From: Planctomycetota bacterium
GTDB lineage: Bacteria; Planctomycetota; UBA1135; UBA2386
DNA: 64,000 nucleotides
NCBI GenBank assembly: GCA_016235155.1
Contig: JACRLW010000004.1
Span: forward strand, 1 to 64,000
Direction of reading: 5' to 3'
The position numbers and the translations under genes are program-made. Shown in pieces: positions 1 to 9,213 of this stretch. Every line of letters begins with the position of its first letter. Position 1 is the first letter of the stretch. Below the pieces are notes generated by a model. It saw only the letters and a program-made list of their open reading frames with translations. It was not told where the DNA came from and did not search any database.

Positions 1-106
1 GCGCGACGCGCCGCGGCCATGCCCGTCGCTCGCCCGCAACCGTCAGCCGACATCCATCGCCGCACCATCCGCCGGAGCGCCGGTTCCAGTAGGCTCCCGC
101 CCCGCC

Positions 107-2884
107 ATGTCGCAATCCCAGCCCGCCTCGCCGGCGAAACGACGGTACGTGCCGGCGGTCGGTCCACGACTGCGCCTGCTCCTCCACCTCTGCCTGTGGT
201 CGTTCGCGCTGCTCGCGATCAATGGCGTCTACCTGGTCGCGGTGACCATCGCCGAGTGGTCCAGCGGCGCGACGATCCAGAATTACTTCTACCAGTCCAT
301 GTTCCTGGCGCACCTCGCGCTGGGGCTCGCGATCGCTGCGCCGGTCATCGCGTTCGGCGTCCTGCACATCCGCAACGCCCACAACCGGCCCAACCGACTG
401 GCCGTGCGCGCGGGATACGCGTTGTTCGTGGCCGCGCTGTTGGTGATCGGCAGTGGTCTCGTGCTGACCCGGCTCGAGGGTTTGATCGAGGTGAAGGACC
501 CCGGCGTGCGAGCTGCGGCGTACTGGACCCACGTGCTGGCCCCGCTGGTCGTCATCTGGCTGTTCATCCTGCACCGCCTGGCCGGGCCTCGCATCCGCTG
601 GCGTGCCGGCGGCGTCATCCTTGGCGTCGCCGCGGCGCTCGCCGTCGCCATGGTGCTGCTGCACTCCCAGGATCCGCGGCGGTGGAACGTCGCCGGGCCG
701 GCGTCGGGCGAACGCTACTTCCTGCCGTCGCTCGCGCGCACCGCGACGGGCAACTTCATCCCGCCGCGCACGCTGATGATGGACGACTACTGCGCGAAGT
801 GCCATGCCGACGTCCACAAGGACTGGTCGCACAGCGCGCACCGCTTCAGCTCGTTCAACAACCCGGCGTATCTCTTCGCCGTGCGCGAGACGCGGAAGGT
901 GGTGCTCGAGCGCGACGGCAACGTGCAGGCGTCGCGGTTCTGCGCCGGCTGCCACGACCCGGTGCCGTTCTTCGGCGGCGCGTTCGACGATCCCGCGTTC
1001 GACGACGTGGGCCACTTCACGGCGAAGGCCGGCGTCACCTGCACGGTGTGCCACGCGATCACCAACGTGAACAGCGTCCGCGGCAACTCCGATTACACGA
1101 TCGAGGAGCCGACCCACTATCCGTTCGCGTTCAGCGACAACCCGTTCCTGCAGTGGGTGAACGAGCAACTCGTCAAAGCGAAGCCGGACTTCCACAAGCG
1201 GACCTTCCTCAAGCCGCTCCACCGGACCGCGGAGTTCTGCGGCGCGTGCCACAAGGTGCACCTCCCCGAGGCGCTCAACGGCTACAAGTGGCTGCGAGGC
1301 CAGAACCACTACGACTCGTTCCGCAGGAGCGGCGTCTCGGGTCACGGCGCGGCGAGTTTCTATTACCCGGAGCGGGCCGAGAGGAACTGCACCGGCTGCC
1401 ACATGCCGCTGCGCGTGTCCGACGACTTCGGCGCGAAGTTCCTCGACGACACCGGCCGGCTGAAGGTCCACGACCACCAGTTCCCGTCGGCCAACACCGG
1501 GATCCCACACCTGCTCGGCCTGCCCGACGAGGTCAATGCGAAGCACCGCGCCTTCAATGAGGGCGTCGTGCGCGTCGACCTGTTCGGCGTCAAGGAGGGC
1601 GGCACGATCGACGGTGCGCTCGTCGCGCCGCTCCGCCCCACGGTCCCGACCCTCGTGCCGGGCACTGCATACCTGTTCGAGACGGTGGTCCGCACCTTGA
1701 AGATGGGCCACGAGTTCACGCAGGGCACCGCGGACTCGAACGAGGTGTGGCTCGACGTCACGGTGCGGAGCGGCGACCGCGTCATCGGCCGCAGCGGCGG
1801 TCGCCGCGCGGATGGCGAGGTCGACCCGTGGTCGCACTTCGTCAATGCCTACGTGCTGGACCGCAACGGCGAGCGGATCGATCGGCGCAATGCGCAGGAC
1901 ATCTTCGTCCCGCTCTACGACCACCAGATCCCGCCGGGCGCTGCCGACGTCGTGCACTACAAGCTCCTCGTCCCCGCGGACGCGGGACCGACGTTGACCG
2001 TCGAAGTCGCGCTCCAGTACCGGAAGTTCGACACGCGCTACATGAAGCACGTGCACGGCGCCGACTTCGTCAACGATCTGCCGATCATCACGTTCGCACG
2101 CGACGCGGTGACCTTCCCGGTCGCGACGACGGCGAGCCCGATCGACGCCGGTGAGTCGAAGATCCCGACCTGGCAGCGGTGGAACGACTATGGCATCGGC
2201 CTGCTTCGCAAGGGGGAGACCGGCGCGAACCGCGGCGAGCTGCGCCAGGCCGAAGCGGCCTTCCAAGCGGTCGAACAGCTCGGTCGTGCGGACGGGCCGC
2301 TCAACCTGGCGCGCAGCTACCTGAAGGAAGGACGCCTCGAGGAAGCGGTCGCCGCGCTCGCGCGCGCCGGCACTCACGAGCCTCCGGCACCGCCCTGGTC
2401 GCTCGAGTGGTTCGCGGGCCTCGTCGACCGGCAGAACGGTCACCTCGACCGCGCGATCGAGCGCTTCACGCGCGTCGCGGAGACGCGCTTTGTCGACGCC
2501 CCGACTCGCGGGTTCGATTTCTCCAGAGACGACCGCGTGCTCGCGACGCTGGCGCAGACGCTGTTCGAGCGGGCGCTGCAGGAGCGCGCCGGCGTCGACC
2601 GTCGCGACGCATTGCTCCGCGAGGCGCTGCGTTGGTATCGGGCCGCGCTCGATCTCGATCCCGAGAGCGTCGCCGTGCACTACGGACTCGCGCAGGTCTA
2701 CCAGCGCCTGGGCGACGACGCGACCGCGGCGGAACACCGCGCACTCCACGCCCGCTACCGGGTCGACGACAACGCGCGCGATCGCGTGATCGCGAGCCAT
2801 CGCGCCGCGAATCCAGCGGCCGACCACGCGGCGGAGGCGATCGTGATCTACGACCTGCAGCGGACCGCTGCTTACGACAGGTAG
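107..2884 (+). CDS. Membrane-anchored five-haem c-type cytochrome with C-terminal TPRs
   Basis: 925 residues. The N-terminus has about five hydrophobic segments (roughly residues 22-47, 64-88, 102-121, 138-157, 167-186) with histidines at 69, 87, 142 and 156 that could ligate b-type haem (inference). A periplasmic part follows with five CxxCH motifs at residues 229 (CAKCH), 279 (CAGCH), 312 (CTVCH), 378 (CGACH) and 428 (CTGCH), spaced like the cytochrome c554 family. A beta-rich region with a GHEFTQG segment comes next, then TPR-like helices from about residue 690 to 890. It is likely an inner-membrane electron carrier facing the periplasm. The ASPIC/UnbV gene starts 5 bases downstream, so the two are probably co-transcribed. 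A paralogous five-haem module lies at 37601-38578. The electron donor and acceptor cannot be read from the sequence. Confidence 0.85.
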   Translation: MSQSQPASPAKRRYVPAVGPRLRLLLHLCLWSFALLAINGVYLVAVTIAEWSSGATIQNYFYQSMFLAHLALGLAIAAPVIAFGVLHIRNAHNRPNRLAVRAGYALFVAALLVIGSGLVLTRLEGLIEVKDPGVRAAAYWTHVLAPLVVIWLFILHRLAGPRIRWRAGGVILGVAAALAVAMVLLHSQDPRRWNVAGPASGERYFLPSLARTATGNFIPPRTLMMDDYCAKCHADVHKDWSHSAHRFSSFNNPAYLFAVRETRKVVLERDGNVQASRFCAGCHDPVPFFGGAFDDPAFDDVGHFTAKAGVTCTVCHAITNVNSVRGNSDYTIEEPTHYPFAFSDNPFLQWVNEQLVKAKPDFHKRTFLKPLHRTAEFCGACHKVHLPEALNGYKWLRGQNHYDSFRRSGVSGHGAASFYYPERAERNCTGCHMPLRVSDDFGAKFLDDTGRLKVHDHQFPSANTGIPHLLGLPDEVNAKHRAFNEGVVRVDLFGVKEGGTIDGALVAPLRPTVPTLVPGTAYLFETVVRTLKMGHEFTQGTADSNEVWLDVTVRSGDRVIGRSGGRRADGEVDPWSHFVNAYVLDRNGERIDRRNAQDIFVPLYDHQIPPGAADVVHYKLLVPADAGPTLTVEVALQYRKFDTRYMKHVHGADFVNDLPIITFARDAVTFPVATTASPIDAGESKIPTWQRWNDYGIGLLRKGETGANRGELRQAEAAFQAVEQLGRADGPLNLARSYLKEGRLEEAVAALARAGTHEPPAPPWSLEWFAGLVDRQNGHLDRAIERFTRVAETRFVDAPTRGFDFSRDDRVLATLAQTLFERALQERAGVDRRDALLREALRWYRAALDLDPESVAVHYGLAQVYQRLGDDATAAEHRALHARYRVDDNARDRVIASHRAANPAADHAAEAIVIYDLQRTAAYDR

Positions 2885-2889
2885 CGAGC

Positions 2890-4595
2890 GTGAACCGACC
2901 TACGACGCCCCCACCCGAAGCTGACGAGGAACTCGTCGCGACCGACGATCGCCTGATCGGGAGAGTCTTCCGCTGGTCGCTGGTCGCGCTGGTCGCCGTT
3001 GCGGCGATCGTCGCAATGATGGTCTACCTGCTGCGACGCGAGCCCGAACGAGTGCTTGTGCGGCAGGACCAGTACCTGCCCCCCCAGCGCCAGGATCCGG
3101 CCGCCGAGCCGCCGGACGTCCGCTTCACCGACGTCACCGCGGCGGCGGGGCTCGCGTTCCGCCACCACAACGGCGCGCGCGGCGACAAGCTGCTGCCCGA
3201 GGCGATGGGCCCGGGCTGTGCATTCCTCGACTTCGACGGCGACGGCGATCAGGACATCCTGCTGGTCGATGGGCGGTCGTGGTCCGTGGACGAGGCGTCG
3301 GCGTCGTCGCTCGCGCTCTACGCGAACGACGGCTCGGGCCGCTTCACCGACGTGACGCGCGCCGCGGGCTTGGACATCAGCCTCTACGGCATGGGCGTGG
3401 CCGTCGGCGATTACGACGACGACGGCCACGTCGACGTGTTCGTGTCGTCCGTCCACGCCTGTGCAACTACGTCCGCTGGAGCCCCGAGATCGACCGCGCG
3501 GTCGACTACCGCTTGACCGGCGTCGGTCGCGCGTACGGTCCCCCGACGAACTTCGCGGGAGCGCAGCCGTACTACTACCGCAACGAGGGCGACGGCACGT
3601 TCACCGAGCGCGCCGAGGCCGCCGGCTTGCACGTGCTGAATCCGGCCACCGGCGTTCCGTCCGGCAAGGGCCTCGCGGTGCTGCCTCTGGATCACGACGC
3701 GGACGGCGATCTCGACCTGTTCGTCGCGAACGACACGACGGCGAACTTCCTCTACCGCAACGACGGCGACGGCCGGTTCACCGAGGTCGGCGTCGCCGCG
3801 GGCGTCGCGTTCAATGCCGATGGCGCCGCGACCGGGGCGATGGGGATCGACGGCGGCTACTACCGCAACGACCAGACGCTCGGCGTCGCGATCGGCAACT
3901 TCGCGACGGAGATGACCTCGCTCTACGTGTCCGAGGCGCGCTCCGGCGCATTCAGCGACGAGGCGATCGCCGAGGGCATCGGCCCGGCCAGCCGGCAGGT
4001 GCTGACGTTCGGCCTGTTCTTCTTCGACTACGACCTCGACGGCCGCCTGGACCTGTTCCAGACCAACGGCCACATCGAAGAGGCGATCAACCTGGTGCAG
4101 CCGAGCCAGCACCATCGGCAACCCTCGCAGTTGTTCTGGAACTGCGGCCCCGAGCACGCGAGCTGCTTCGTTCCGGTCGAACCTGCGCGCACCGGGGACC
4201 TCGGGCTCGCGGTCGTCGGCCGGGGCGCGGCCTATGCCGACATCGACGGCGACGGCGACCTCGACGTGTTGCTGACGCAGAACGCCGACCGTGCGATCCT
4301 GCTGCGCAACGACCAGCAGCTCGGCAACCATTGGCTGCGGATCCGCTTGATCGGCACGCGGTGCTGCCGCGAGGCGATCGGCGCGTCGGTCGAGGTCGAC
4401 GCCGGATCCGTGACGCAGCGGCAGCAGGTGATGCCGACGCGCAGCTATCTCTCGCAGGTCGAAACGGTGGTGACGTTCGGACTCGGGCGACACGACCGGG
4501 CCGACGCGGTGCGTGTGATCTGGCCCGGCAGCAAGGTCGCGCAGGAGGTCGGCGCGCTGGCGGGCGACCGGCTGCACGTGATCGAGCAACGCTGA
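2890..4595 (+). pseudogene. ASPIC/UnbV (CRTAC1-type) FG-GAP protein, broken by internal deletion and frameshift
   Basis: A GTG at 2890 opens a frame with an N-terminal membrane anchor (about residues 29-45) and FG-GAP repeats rich in DxDGDGDxD calcium-loop motifs. The frame fails after the VDVFVSSV segment at about 3451. The homologous protein resumes in another frame at about 3462 with CNYVRWSPE and runs through further FG-GAP repeats and a C-terminal ASPIC/UnbV domain to the stop at 4595. Against the intact paralogue at 50241-51926, the join lacks about 47 residues (one FG-GAP blade), and the frame change requires loss of 3n+1 bases. The product as read would be truncated. It could be a true pseudogene or an assembly error. 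The tight spacing to the five-haem gene suggests the intact protein works with it outside the inner membrane. Confidence 0.85.
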
Positions 4596-4664
4596 CCAGT
4601 CCAGCGGTCGGCGATGCGCGGGCGGCCGCAGCGGAAACCTGTCCCCCCCGCGCGACAACCCGTC

Positions 4665-5363
4665 TCAGCGCCAGGACGTCTGGCCCGGCACGTGCGGGCC
4701 GCTCGGCACATAGCCCGGATACGGGGCCGGGTAGCGCGGCGGGCCCTGATACCCGGCACCGCGATACCACGACGAACGCGTCGCCAGTTGATGGCGCGCC
4801 GCTTCGAGTTCGTGGTCGACGAGCACCGGCTTGGGACCGGGATCGGTTTCGAGCGGGGCTTCGCAGGCGACGGTCCAACTCCAACCCGCGGGGTCGAGGT
4901 GCACGTCGTTGGTGTAGGCGGAGATCACCGTCGTGTAGCTGTGGCCGGGCCAGAAGGGATAGCCCATCGGGTTGACCATGCGGGCCGCCGCGCTGCCGAC
5001 GACATGCTCTTCCTTGTCGAGCACGTCGAGCCACACGAACGCCGTCTCGACGGGATGGTCGGTCGTGTTGCGGTAGGTCACGCGCGCGGTGAGGTAGACG
5101 TCGCCCGGAACGCCGGTCAGCTCCCAGTGGCGCACGGTCACCGTCCCCTGCCCCTCGAACTCGAAGTCCTGCGCCTCCCAGCCCTCGCGCCACAGCTGCG
5201 CCTTCTGGCGCTTCAACTCCTCCCAGGGCCGCATGAACTCGGCGAGGCGTTCGTCGTACGGCCTCGGCTTGTAGGTCGTGCAGGCGGTCGTCAGTGCGGC
5301 GAGGGCGGCGACGGCGCAAAGGCCGGCGCGACGGGCGAACGAGTGCCGGGTCGTGCTGCTCAT
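4665..5363 (-). CDS. Exported lipoprotein, DUF1425-like
   Basis: 232 residues, starting at ATG 5363 because a signal peptide with a lipobox follows at once (ALTTAC, Cys at about 28). The remainder is a soluble beta-rich domain: a VTVRHWELTG segment, then VYLTARVTYRNTTDHPVE and FVWLDVLDKEEHVVG, in the style of small periplasmic lipoproteins that carry a DUF1425 (YcfL-like) fold. The assignment rests on pattern only. The C-terminus is rich in Pro, Gly and Tyr. It is the last gene of a probable minus-strand run with 5486-6271 and 6292-7533. The window gives no evidence for a specific function. Confidence 0.72.
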   Translation of the reverse strand: MSSTTRHSFARRAGLCAVAALAALTTACTTYKPRPYDERLAEFMRPWEELKRQKAQLWREGWEAQDFEFEGQGTVTVRHWELTGVPGDVYLTARVTYRNTTDHPVETAFVWLDVLDKEEHVVGSAAARMVNPMGYPFWPGHSYTTVISAYTNDVHLDPAGWSWTVACEAPLETDPGPKPVLVDHELEAARHQLATRSSWYRGAGYQGPPRYPAPYPGYVPSGPHVPGQTSWR

Positions 5364-5485
5364 GGCGAGGGCGGATGCTACTGCGGAGATCAGCCGGCGC
5401 AGGCCGGTCCGGGACAGGCCGCTTCGACGGCGCTTTCGCGCGCGTCTTCCGCGGGCGGCGCGGCCGCGAGCAACGCACGTGCCGC

Positions 5486-6271
5486 TCACCCCACCCGCCC
5501 CAGCCGCGCGAGCACCGGCCAGCGCAGTCTGCGTGTCATGCCCGCGCCGCCGAAGAGCTCCGCGAACGCCCTGGACTCCCGTTCGAGTTCGGCGCCGCGA
5601 CCCGCGGCGAGGAATGCGCGGGTGCACGACCACGAGGCGACGTAGCCGAGGACCTGCTCGCCGTCCCAGCAGCGCTCGATGGACAGATCCCCGACCGCCA
5701 GCTCGGGCCACGGAAACGGCAGCGTCCGGTAGCCCGACTCGACGTGCCGGCGCTCGGGCGGCCAGTACGGACCGAGCAGCCCGTCGCGCAGCGCGTCGAA
5801 GGCCGCCGCGACATCGCGCGACGCATCACCGCGAGCAGCGTCGTCGACGAAGTTTGGGCACCCGTAGCCGACGAAGGCGACGGCTCCGCCCGGACGCACC
5901 ACGCGCTCGACGGCGGCGCGGAACGCATCGTGATCGAACCAGTTCGCCGCCTGCGCCGCGACGCACAAGGCCGCGCTCGCAGCGGACAGGCTCGGCGCCT
6001 CCGCGCGTTCGCAGCGGTACTCCACGCGTTCGTGCCGGGGCGCCTGCGCGAGTTGCGCAGCACTCGCATCGGTCGCGATCACGCGCGCGAAACGCCTCGT
6101 CAACGCCACGGACAACTGGCCCGAACCGCAGCCGGCGTCCCACGCGACATCGTGATCCCCCACCGCAGCCGCGAGCGCGTCGACGAGCGCGTCGGGGTAC
6201 GTCGGTCGATGCGCGGCATACGCGCGCGACGCCGCCGAGAAGTGATCCGCGGACCAACCTGACTCGCTCAC
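5486..6271 (-). CDS. SAM-dependent class I methyltransferase, Crg1/TMT1-like
   Basis: 261 residues from GTG 6271. The N-terminal DHFSAASRAYAAHRPTYP segment is characteristic of the Crg1/trans-aconitate-methyltransferase-like subgroup. SAM-binding motif I is AWDAGCGSGQLSVAL, an acidic residue follows (VIATDAS), and a post-motif loop reads RVVRPGGAVAFVGYG. The substrate is unknown; relatives act on small carboxylates and lipids, and many are unassigned. It lies 20 bases downstream of 6292-7533 on the same strand, so the two are probably translated from one message. A 122-base gap separates it from the lipoprotein gene further downstream. Confidence 0.88.
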   Translation of the reverse strand: MSESGWSADHFSAASRAYAAHRPTYPDALVDALAAAVGDHDVAWDAGCGSGQLSVALTRRFARVIATDASAAQLAQAPRHERVEYRCERAEAPSLSAASAALCVAAQAANWFDHDAFRAAVERVVRPGGAVAFVGYGCPNFVDDAARGDASRDVAAAFDALRDGLLGPYWPPERRHVESGYRTLPFPWPELAVGDLSIERCWDGEQVLGYVASWSCTRAFLAAGRGAELERESRAFAELFGGAGMTRRLRWPVLARLGRVG

Positions 6272-6291
6272 GCGCGCAGCATGCCCGCCGA

Positions 6292-7533
6292 TCAGCCGCG
6301 GCGCGCGCGCGCCATCGCGATCGGGGCCGTCGCCGACTCGCCGCCGCCGTCGCGCAGCACCGCCGCGACGCGCTCGAGCGTCGGCCACGGCAGCGTGCCG
6401 AGCGAGCGCACGACGAGGCCGCTGCCGCCGGAGTCGCGCACCGCGCTGCGCGCGGTCCACACGTCGTCCGCCGAGCGGAAGAACGGCGGGCAGGGGCGAA
6501 TGGCCGCGCGCACGACGTGCCCGCGCACCGCTTCGCTGCGCCACGCGGCGCGCAACGCATCCGCGCCTTCGTCGACGTGCGACGCGACGAGTTCGTCGGC
6601 GTGACCCTGCAGGACCTGCATCGGCGCACCGATCGCGTCGCCCGAAAACAGCGAGTGGAAGTGGACGTGCAGCGCGACACGCACGCGGCCCGCGCTCGCC
6701 TTGCGCACCGCCTTGATCGTGCGGAGGTAGACCGCGAGGCGATGGCTCCACAGCGCGAACATCGCAGCGTGACCGAGGTCGTCCTCGAGCTTGCGGAAGG
6801 TCTCCTCGTTGCTCGACGGCCGCCGCGGAGCGAGCACGTCGAAGGTGCCGAGCCGAGCCTGGATCAGGTCGCGCACGCGCGAGCGCAGCCACTCGAGTCC
6901 GAGTCCCGCGCGCAACATCTCCTCGCCGCAGTCGGTGCAGAAGCACACCGAGAGGAGGAAGTCGGCGTACGGATCGGGAAGGAAGGCGGACTCGGTGCGC
7001 GCCGCGCCGCGCCGCGGATCGGCGAAGCCGAGCCCCTCGAGTTCGAGGCACTGCAGGCCGGGCTGCGCCGCGAGTTCGTCGACGAGTTGCACGACGTACT
7101 CCCGCACCGGCGCCTGCGCGGGACACAAGGCGCCGGGGTCGCGGTCGCCGAACGCGTTGACGACGCACGCGTGCGGGTAGAGCGTCGCGAGCCGGCGGTT
7201 GCGCAAGGGACTGAGCCAGGCGCGCGCTTCGATGCCGCACGCGGCGGCGTCGGCGCAGAATCGCTCGAGCGGCGAGGGGCGATCGTCGTGGGCGAGGCGT
7301 GCCGCCGCGGCCGGGGTCAGCAGGCCGAAGTCGCCGCGCGTGCGGAAGAACAGGGAGCCGTCGTCGCCGTCGCGCACGCAGGTGCCGCCCTGCCAGGGGA
7401 CGAGCGTGCGCCCGCCCTGGTCCGCCGCGGCGATCGCCACGTCGGCAAAACCGAGTTCCGCGATGCGCGCGAGTCCGCCGTGAGCGGCGAGCGCGTCGAG
7501 GTCGTCGGGATGCGCATGAATGCCGTGGCGCAT
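6292..7533 (-). CDS. Putative TIM-barrel glycoside-hydrolase-like protein with a Cys cluster
   Basis: 413 residues, no signal peptide seen, so probably cytoplasmic. The pattern resembles putative glycosidase families of the GHL6/GHL10 type: an early barrel strand (LGFADVAIAAADQGG), a segment listing events in the order expected for a barrel (CLELEGLGFADPR), and a cysteine cluster CFCTDCGEE like the C-x-C-x2-C found in these barrels. A basic helical stretch and VRVALHVHFHSLFSG follow. I do not see an unambiguous catalytic acid pair, so hydrolase activity is not established. It is the first gene of the 7533 to 4665 run and sits upstream of the methyltransferase. Alternative: a sugar-metabolism TIM barrel without hydrolase function. 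Confidence 0.55.
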   Translation of the reverse strand: MRHGIHAHPDDLDALAAHGGLARIAELGFADVAIAAADQGGRTLVPWQGGTCVRDGDDGSLFFRTRGDFGLLTPAAAARLAHDDRPSPLERFCADAAACGIEARAWLSPLRNRRLATLYPHACVVNAFGDRDPGALCPAQAPVREYVVQLVDELAAQPGLQCLELEGLGFADPRRGAARTESAFLPDPYADFLLSVCFCTDCGEEMLRAGLGLEWLRSRVRDLIQARLGTFDVLAPRRPSSNEETFRKLEDDLGHAAMFALWSHRLAVYLRTIKAVRKASAGRVRVALHVHFHSLFSGDAIGAPMQVLQGHADELVASHVDEGADALRAAWRSEAVRGHVVRAAIRPCPPFFRSADDVWTARSAVRDSGGSGLVVRSLGTLPWPTLERVAAVLRDGGGESATAPIAMARARRG

Positions 7534-7631
7534 GGGGAGGGGGCGCGCGATCGCGGCCGTTCCGCGTCATCGGCTGTCCTGCGACCGCGACTCCAGCGGG
7601 TCCCCACCCGAAACGACCCTCGGAGCCCCCG

Positions 7632-8153
7632 TCAGCGGGCCGGCCGGATCACCGGCGGCAGCTCGCCCCCCGCCGGCACGAAGCGCATCGAGATCGAGTT
7701 CACGCAGTGCCGGACGTTCTTCCTCGTGAAGCCCTCGCCGAGGAAGACGTGCCCGAGGTGGCCGCCGCAGTTCGCGCAGACGATCTCGGTGCGATCGCCG
7801 TCGGCATCGACGTGTCGCGTCACGGCGCCGAGGATCTCGTCGTCGAAGCTCGGCCAGCCGCAGTGACTGTCGAACTTGTCGCCGCTGCGGTAGAGCGGCG
7901 CGTTGCATTGCCGGCAGAGATAGGTGCCCGTCGCCTGGTTCTCCGTGTACTCGCCGGTGCCCGCGCGCTCCGTCCCCTTGTGGAGGATCACCCGGGCCTC
8001 GGCGGGCGTGAGCGGGTTGAAGGCGACGGGGTCCTTGCGCGGGGTTTCGGTCATGGCGGTCGAGGCTTCCGGTGCCGGACTCGGGCTCGCGCCGTCCGAA
8101 CGACACGACGACAGGAGCAGGCAGACGATCGCGAGGTGGCGGAGCATCGGCAT
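7632..8153 (-). CDS. msrB: Peptide methionine-R-sulfoxide reductase MsrB, lipoprotein form
   Basis: 173 residues. MsrB reduces the R-epimer of methionine sulfoxide in proteins. The SelR domain is complete: zinc-binding pairs CRQC and CANC, the GWPSF segment, GGHLGHVF, and the catalytic Cys at about residue 150 in RHCVNS (usual form RYCVNS). The N-terminus has a short hydrophobic signal and a lipobox-like LLSSC, followed by a Ser/Pro/Ala linker, so the enzyme is likely tethered in the periplasm, unlike the cytoplasmic form in most bacteria. A second in-frame ATG lies two codons in (8147). It is divergent from the lipoprotein gene at 8229, with 75 bases between them. Confidence 0.95.
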   Translation of the reverse strand: MPMLRHLAIVCLLLSSCRSDGASPSPAPEASTAMTETPRKDPVAFNPLTPAEARVILHKGTERAGTGEYTENQATGTYLCRQCNAPLYRSGDKFDSHCGWPSFDDEILGAVTRHVDADGDRTEIVCANCGGHLGHVFLGEGFTRKNVRHCVNSISMRFVPAGGELPPVIRPAR

Positions 8154-8228
8154 CAGCGAGGGATCGAGAGTCGGGCGGGGAGGCTACCGGGCGCGGCGCG
8201 TCTACGCTGCCCGCACGCGAGTCGTTCC

Positions 8229-8744
8229 ATGCCGAAGTTCCCCTGCACGGTTCTCCTGCCCCTCCTCTGCTCGCTCTTCGCCGCCTGCGCGAGCACCTGG
8301 TCGCCGCCGAGAGATCCCGCGGCGAACCGTGTGCGCGCGGAGGTCGCGGAGTTCCTCGCGCGCATCCCTCCCGACATCGCCCGCGAGGGACCGCGCGCGT
8401 GGCGCCGCCATCTGCTCGACGACAAAGCCTTCTTCATGGCGACTTACGGCGCGCTCCACCTGCGCAGCGGGGAGCACGCGCTGCGCTTCGTCGACGAGAT
8501 CGCGCCGAAGATCACGCAGATGGAACTCACGCTCCGCGACGTCCGCATCGAACCGCTCGCCGAGGACCTCGCGGCGGTCAGCGCCGGCTACGCCGAGCAG
8601 GCCACGCTCGCCGACGGCGGCACCGAACGCTTCGCGGGCTGGTTCACCGGCGTCGCCGTGAAGACGCGCGACGGCTGGCGCCTCCAGCACGCGCATTGGT
8701 CGGATCCGATCGACGCGCCGGGGCACGAACCCCGACCTTGGTGA
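8229..8744 (+). CDS. Secreted lipoprotein, SnoaL/DUF4440-like
   Basis: 171 residues from ATG 8229, chosen because a signal peptide and lipobox (SLFAAC) follow immediately. The rest looks like a small cone-shaped NTF2/SnoaL-type fold: a helical N-terminal part, then alternating strands ending in FAGWFTGVAVKTRDGWRLQHAHWS, a pattern common to DUF4440 ketosteroid-isomerase-like proteins. No catalytic residues can be assigned. It is followed 28 bases later by the small membrane protein at 8773. Confidence 0.7.
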   Translation: MPKFPCTVLLPLLCSLFAACASTWSPPRDPAANRVRAEVAEFLARIPPDIAREGPRAWRRHLLDDKAFFMATYGALHLRSGEHALRFVDEIAPKITQMELTLRDVRIEPLAEDLAAVSAGYAEQATLADGGTERFAGWFTGVAVKTRDGWRLQHAHWSDPIDAPGHEPRPW

Positions 8745-8772
8745 CAGTCGGAAGGTCCCCGCGGCCGATGTC

Positions 8773-9198
8773 GTGGCCATGGGACTGGTGCTCCTGTTCG
8801 TGTGGGCCGCGCACATCGGCCTGGTCACGGTGCCGGGCACGGCGGGAGCGGCGATCCTGTGGCGGCGGGGGCGCGCGACGCCGAAGTCCTCGTTCTGGTC
8901 GATCGCGGCGTCCACCGCGATCGTCGCCCTCGGCCTCCGCATCGCGTACCTCGTCTACGGCTACCGCGACATCCAACGCATCGGTCACTTCGAGGCGCAC
9001 GTGGACCTGCTGTTCTCGAAGGCAGTCATCGCGACCTGGTGCCTCGGCCTCGCCGTGGTCGTCGTCGGTCTCCTGCTGAGCACGCGGCGACTCGACGCCG
9101 TGGCGGCCGGCCTCTGCCTCTCGCTCGCCGTGCAGCTGCCGCTCGCGATGTTCTCGTCCGACGTGTTCACCGCGCTCGGCGTCGAACTCACGTATTGA
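8773..9198 (+). CDS. Small four-helix integral membrane protein of unknown function
   Basis: 141 residues from GTG 8773 (ATG 8779 is an alternative two codons later). Four hydrophobic segments are visible at about residues 3-28, 42-62, 78-102 and 112-135, with few charged residues between them. The second segment is preceded by a basic loop. No family signature was recognised. It lies directly downstream of the lipoprotein gene at 8229 and converges on the exonuclease gene, with 15 bases between the stops. Confidence 0.68.
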   Translation: MAMGLVLLFVWAAHIGLVTVPGTAGAAILWRRGRATPKSSFWSIAASTAIVALGLRIAYLVYGYRDIQRIGHFEAHVDLLFSKAVIATWCLGLAVVVVGLLLSTRRLDAVAAGLCLSLAVQLPLAMFSSDVFTALGVELTY

Positions 9199-9213
9199 CC
9201 CGGGACCGGCGGC

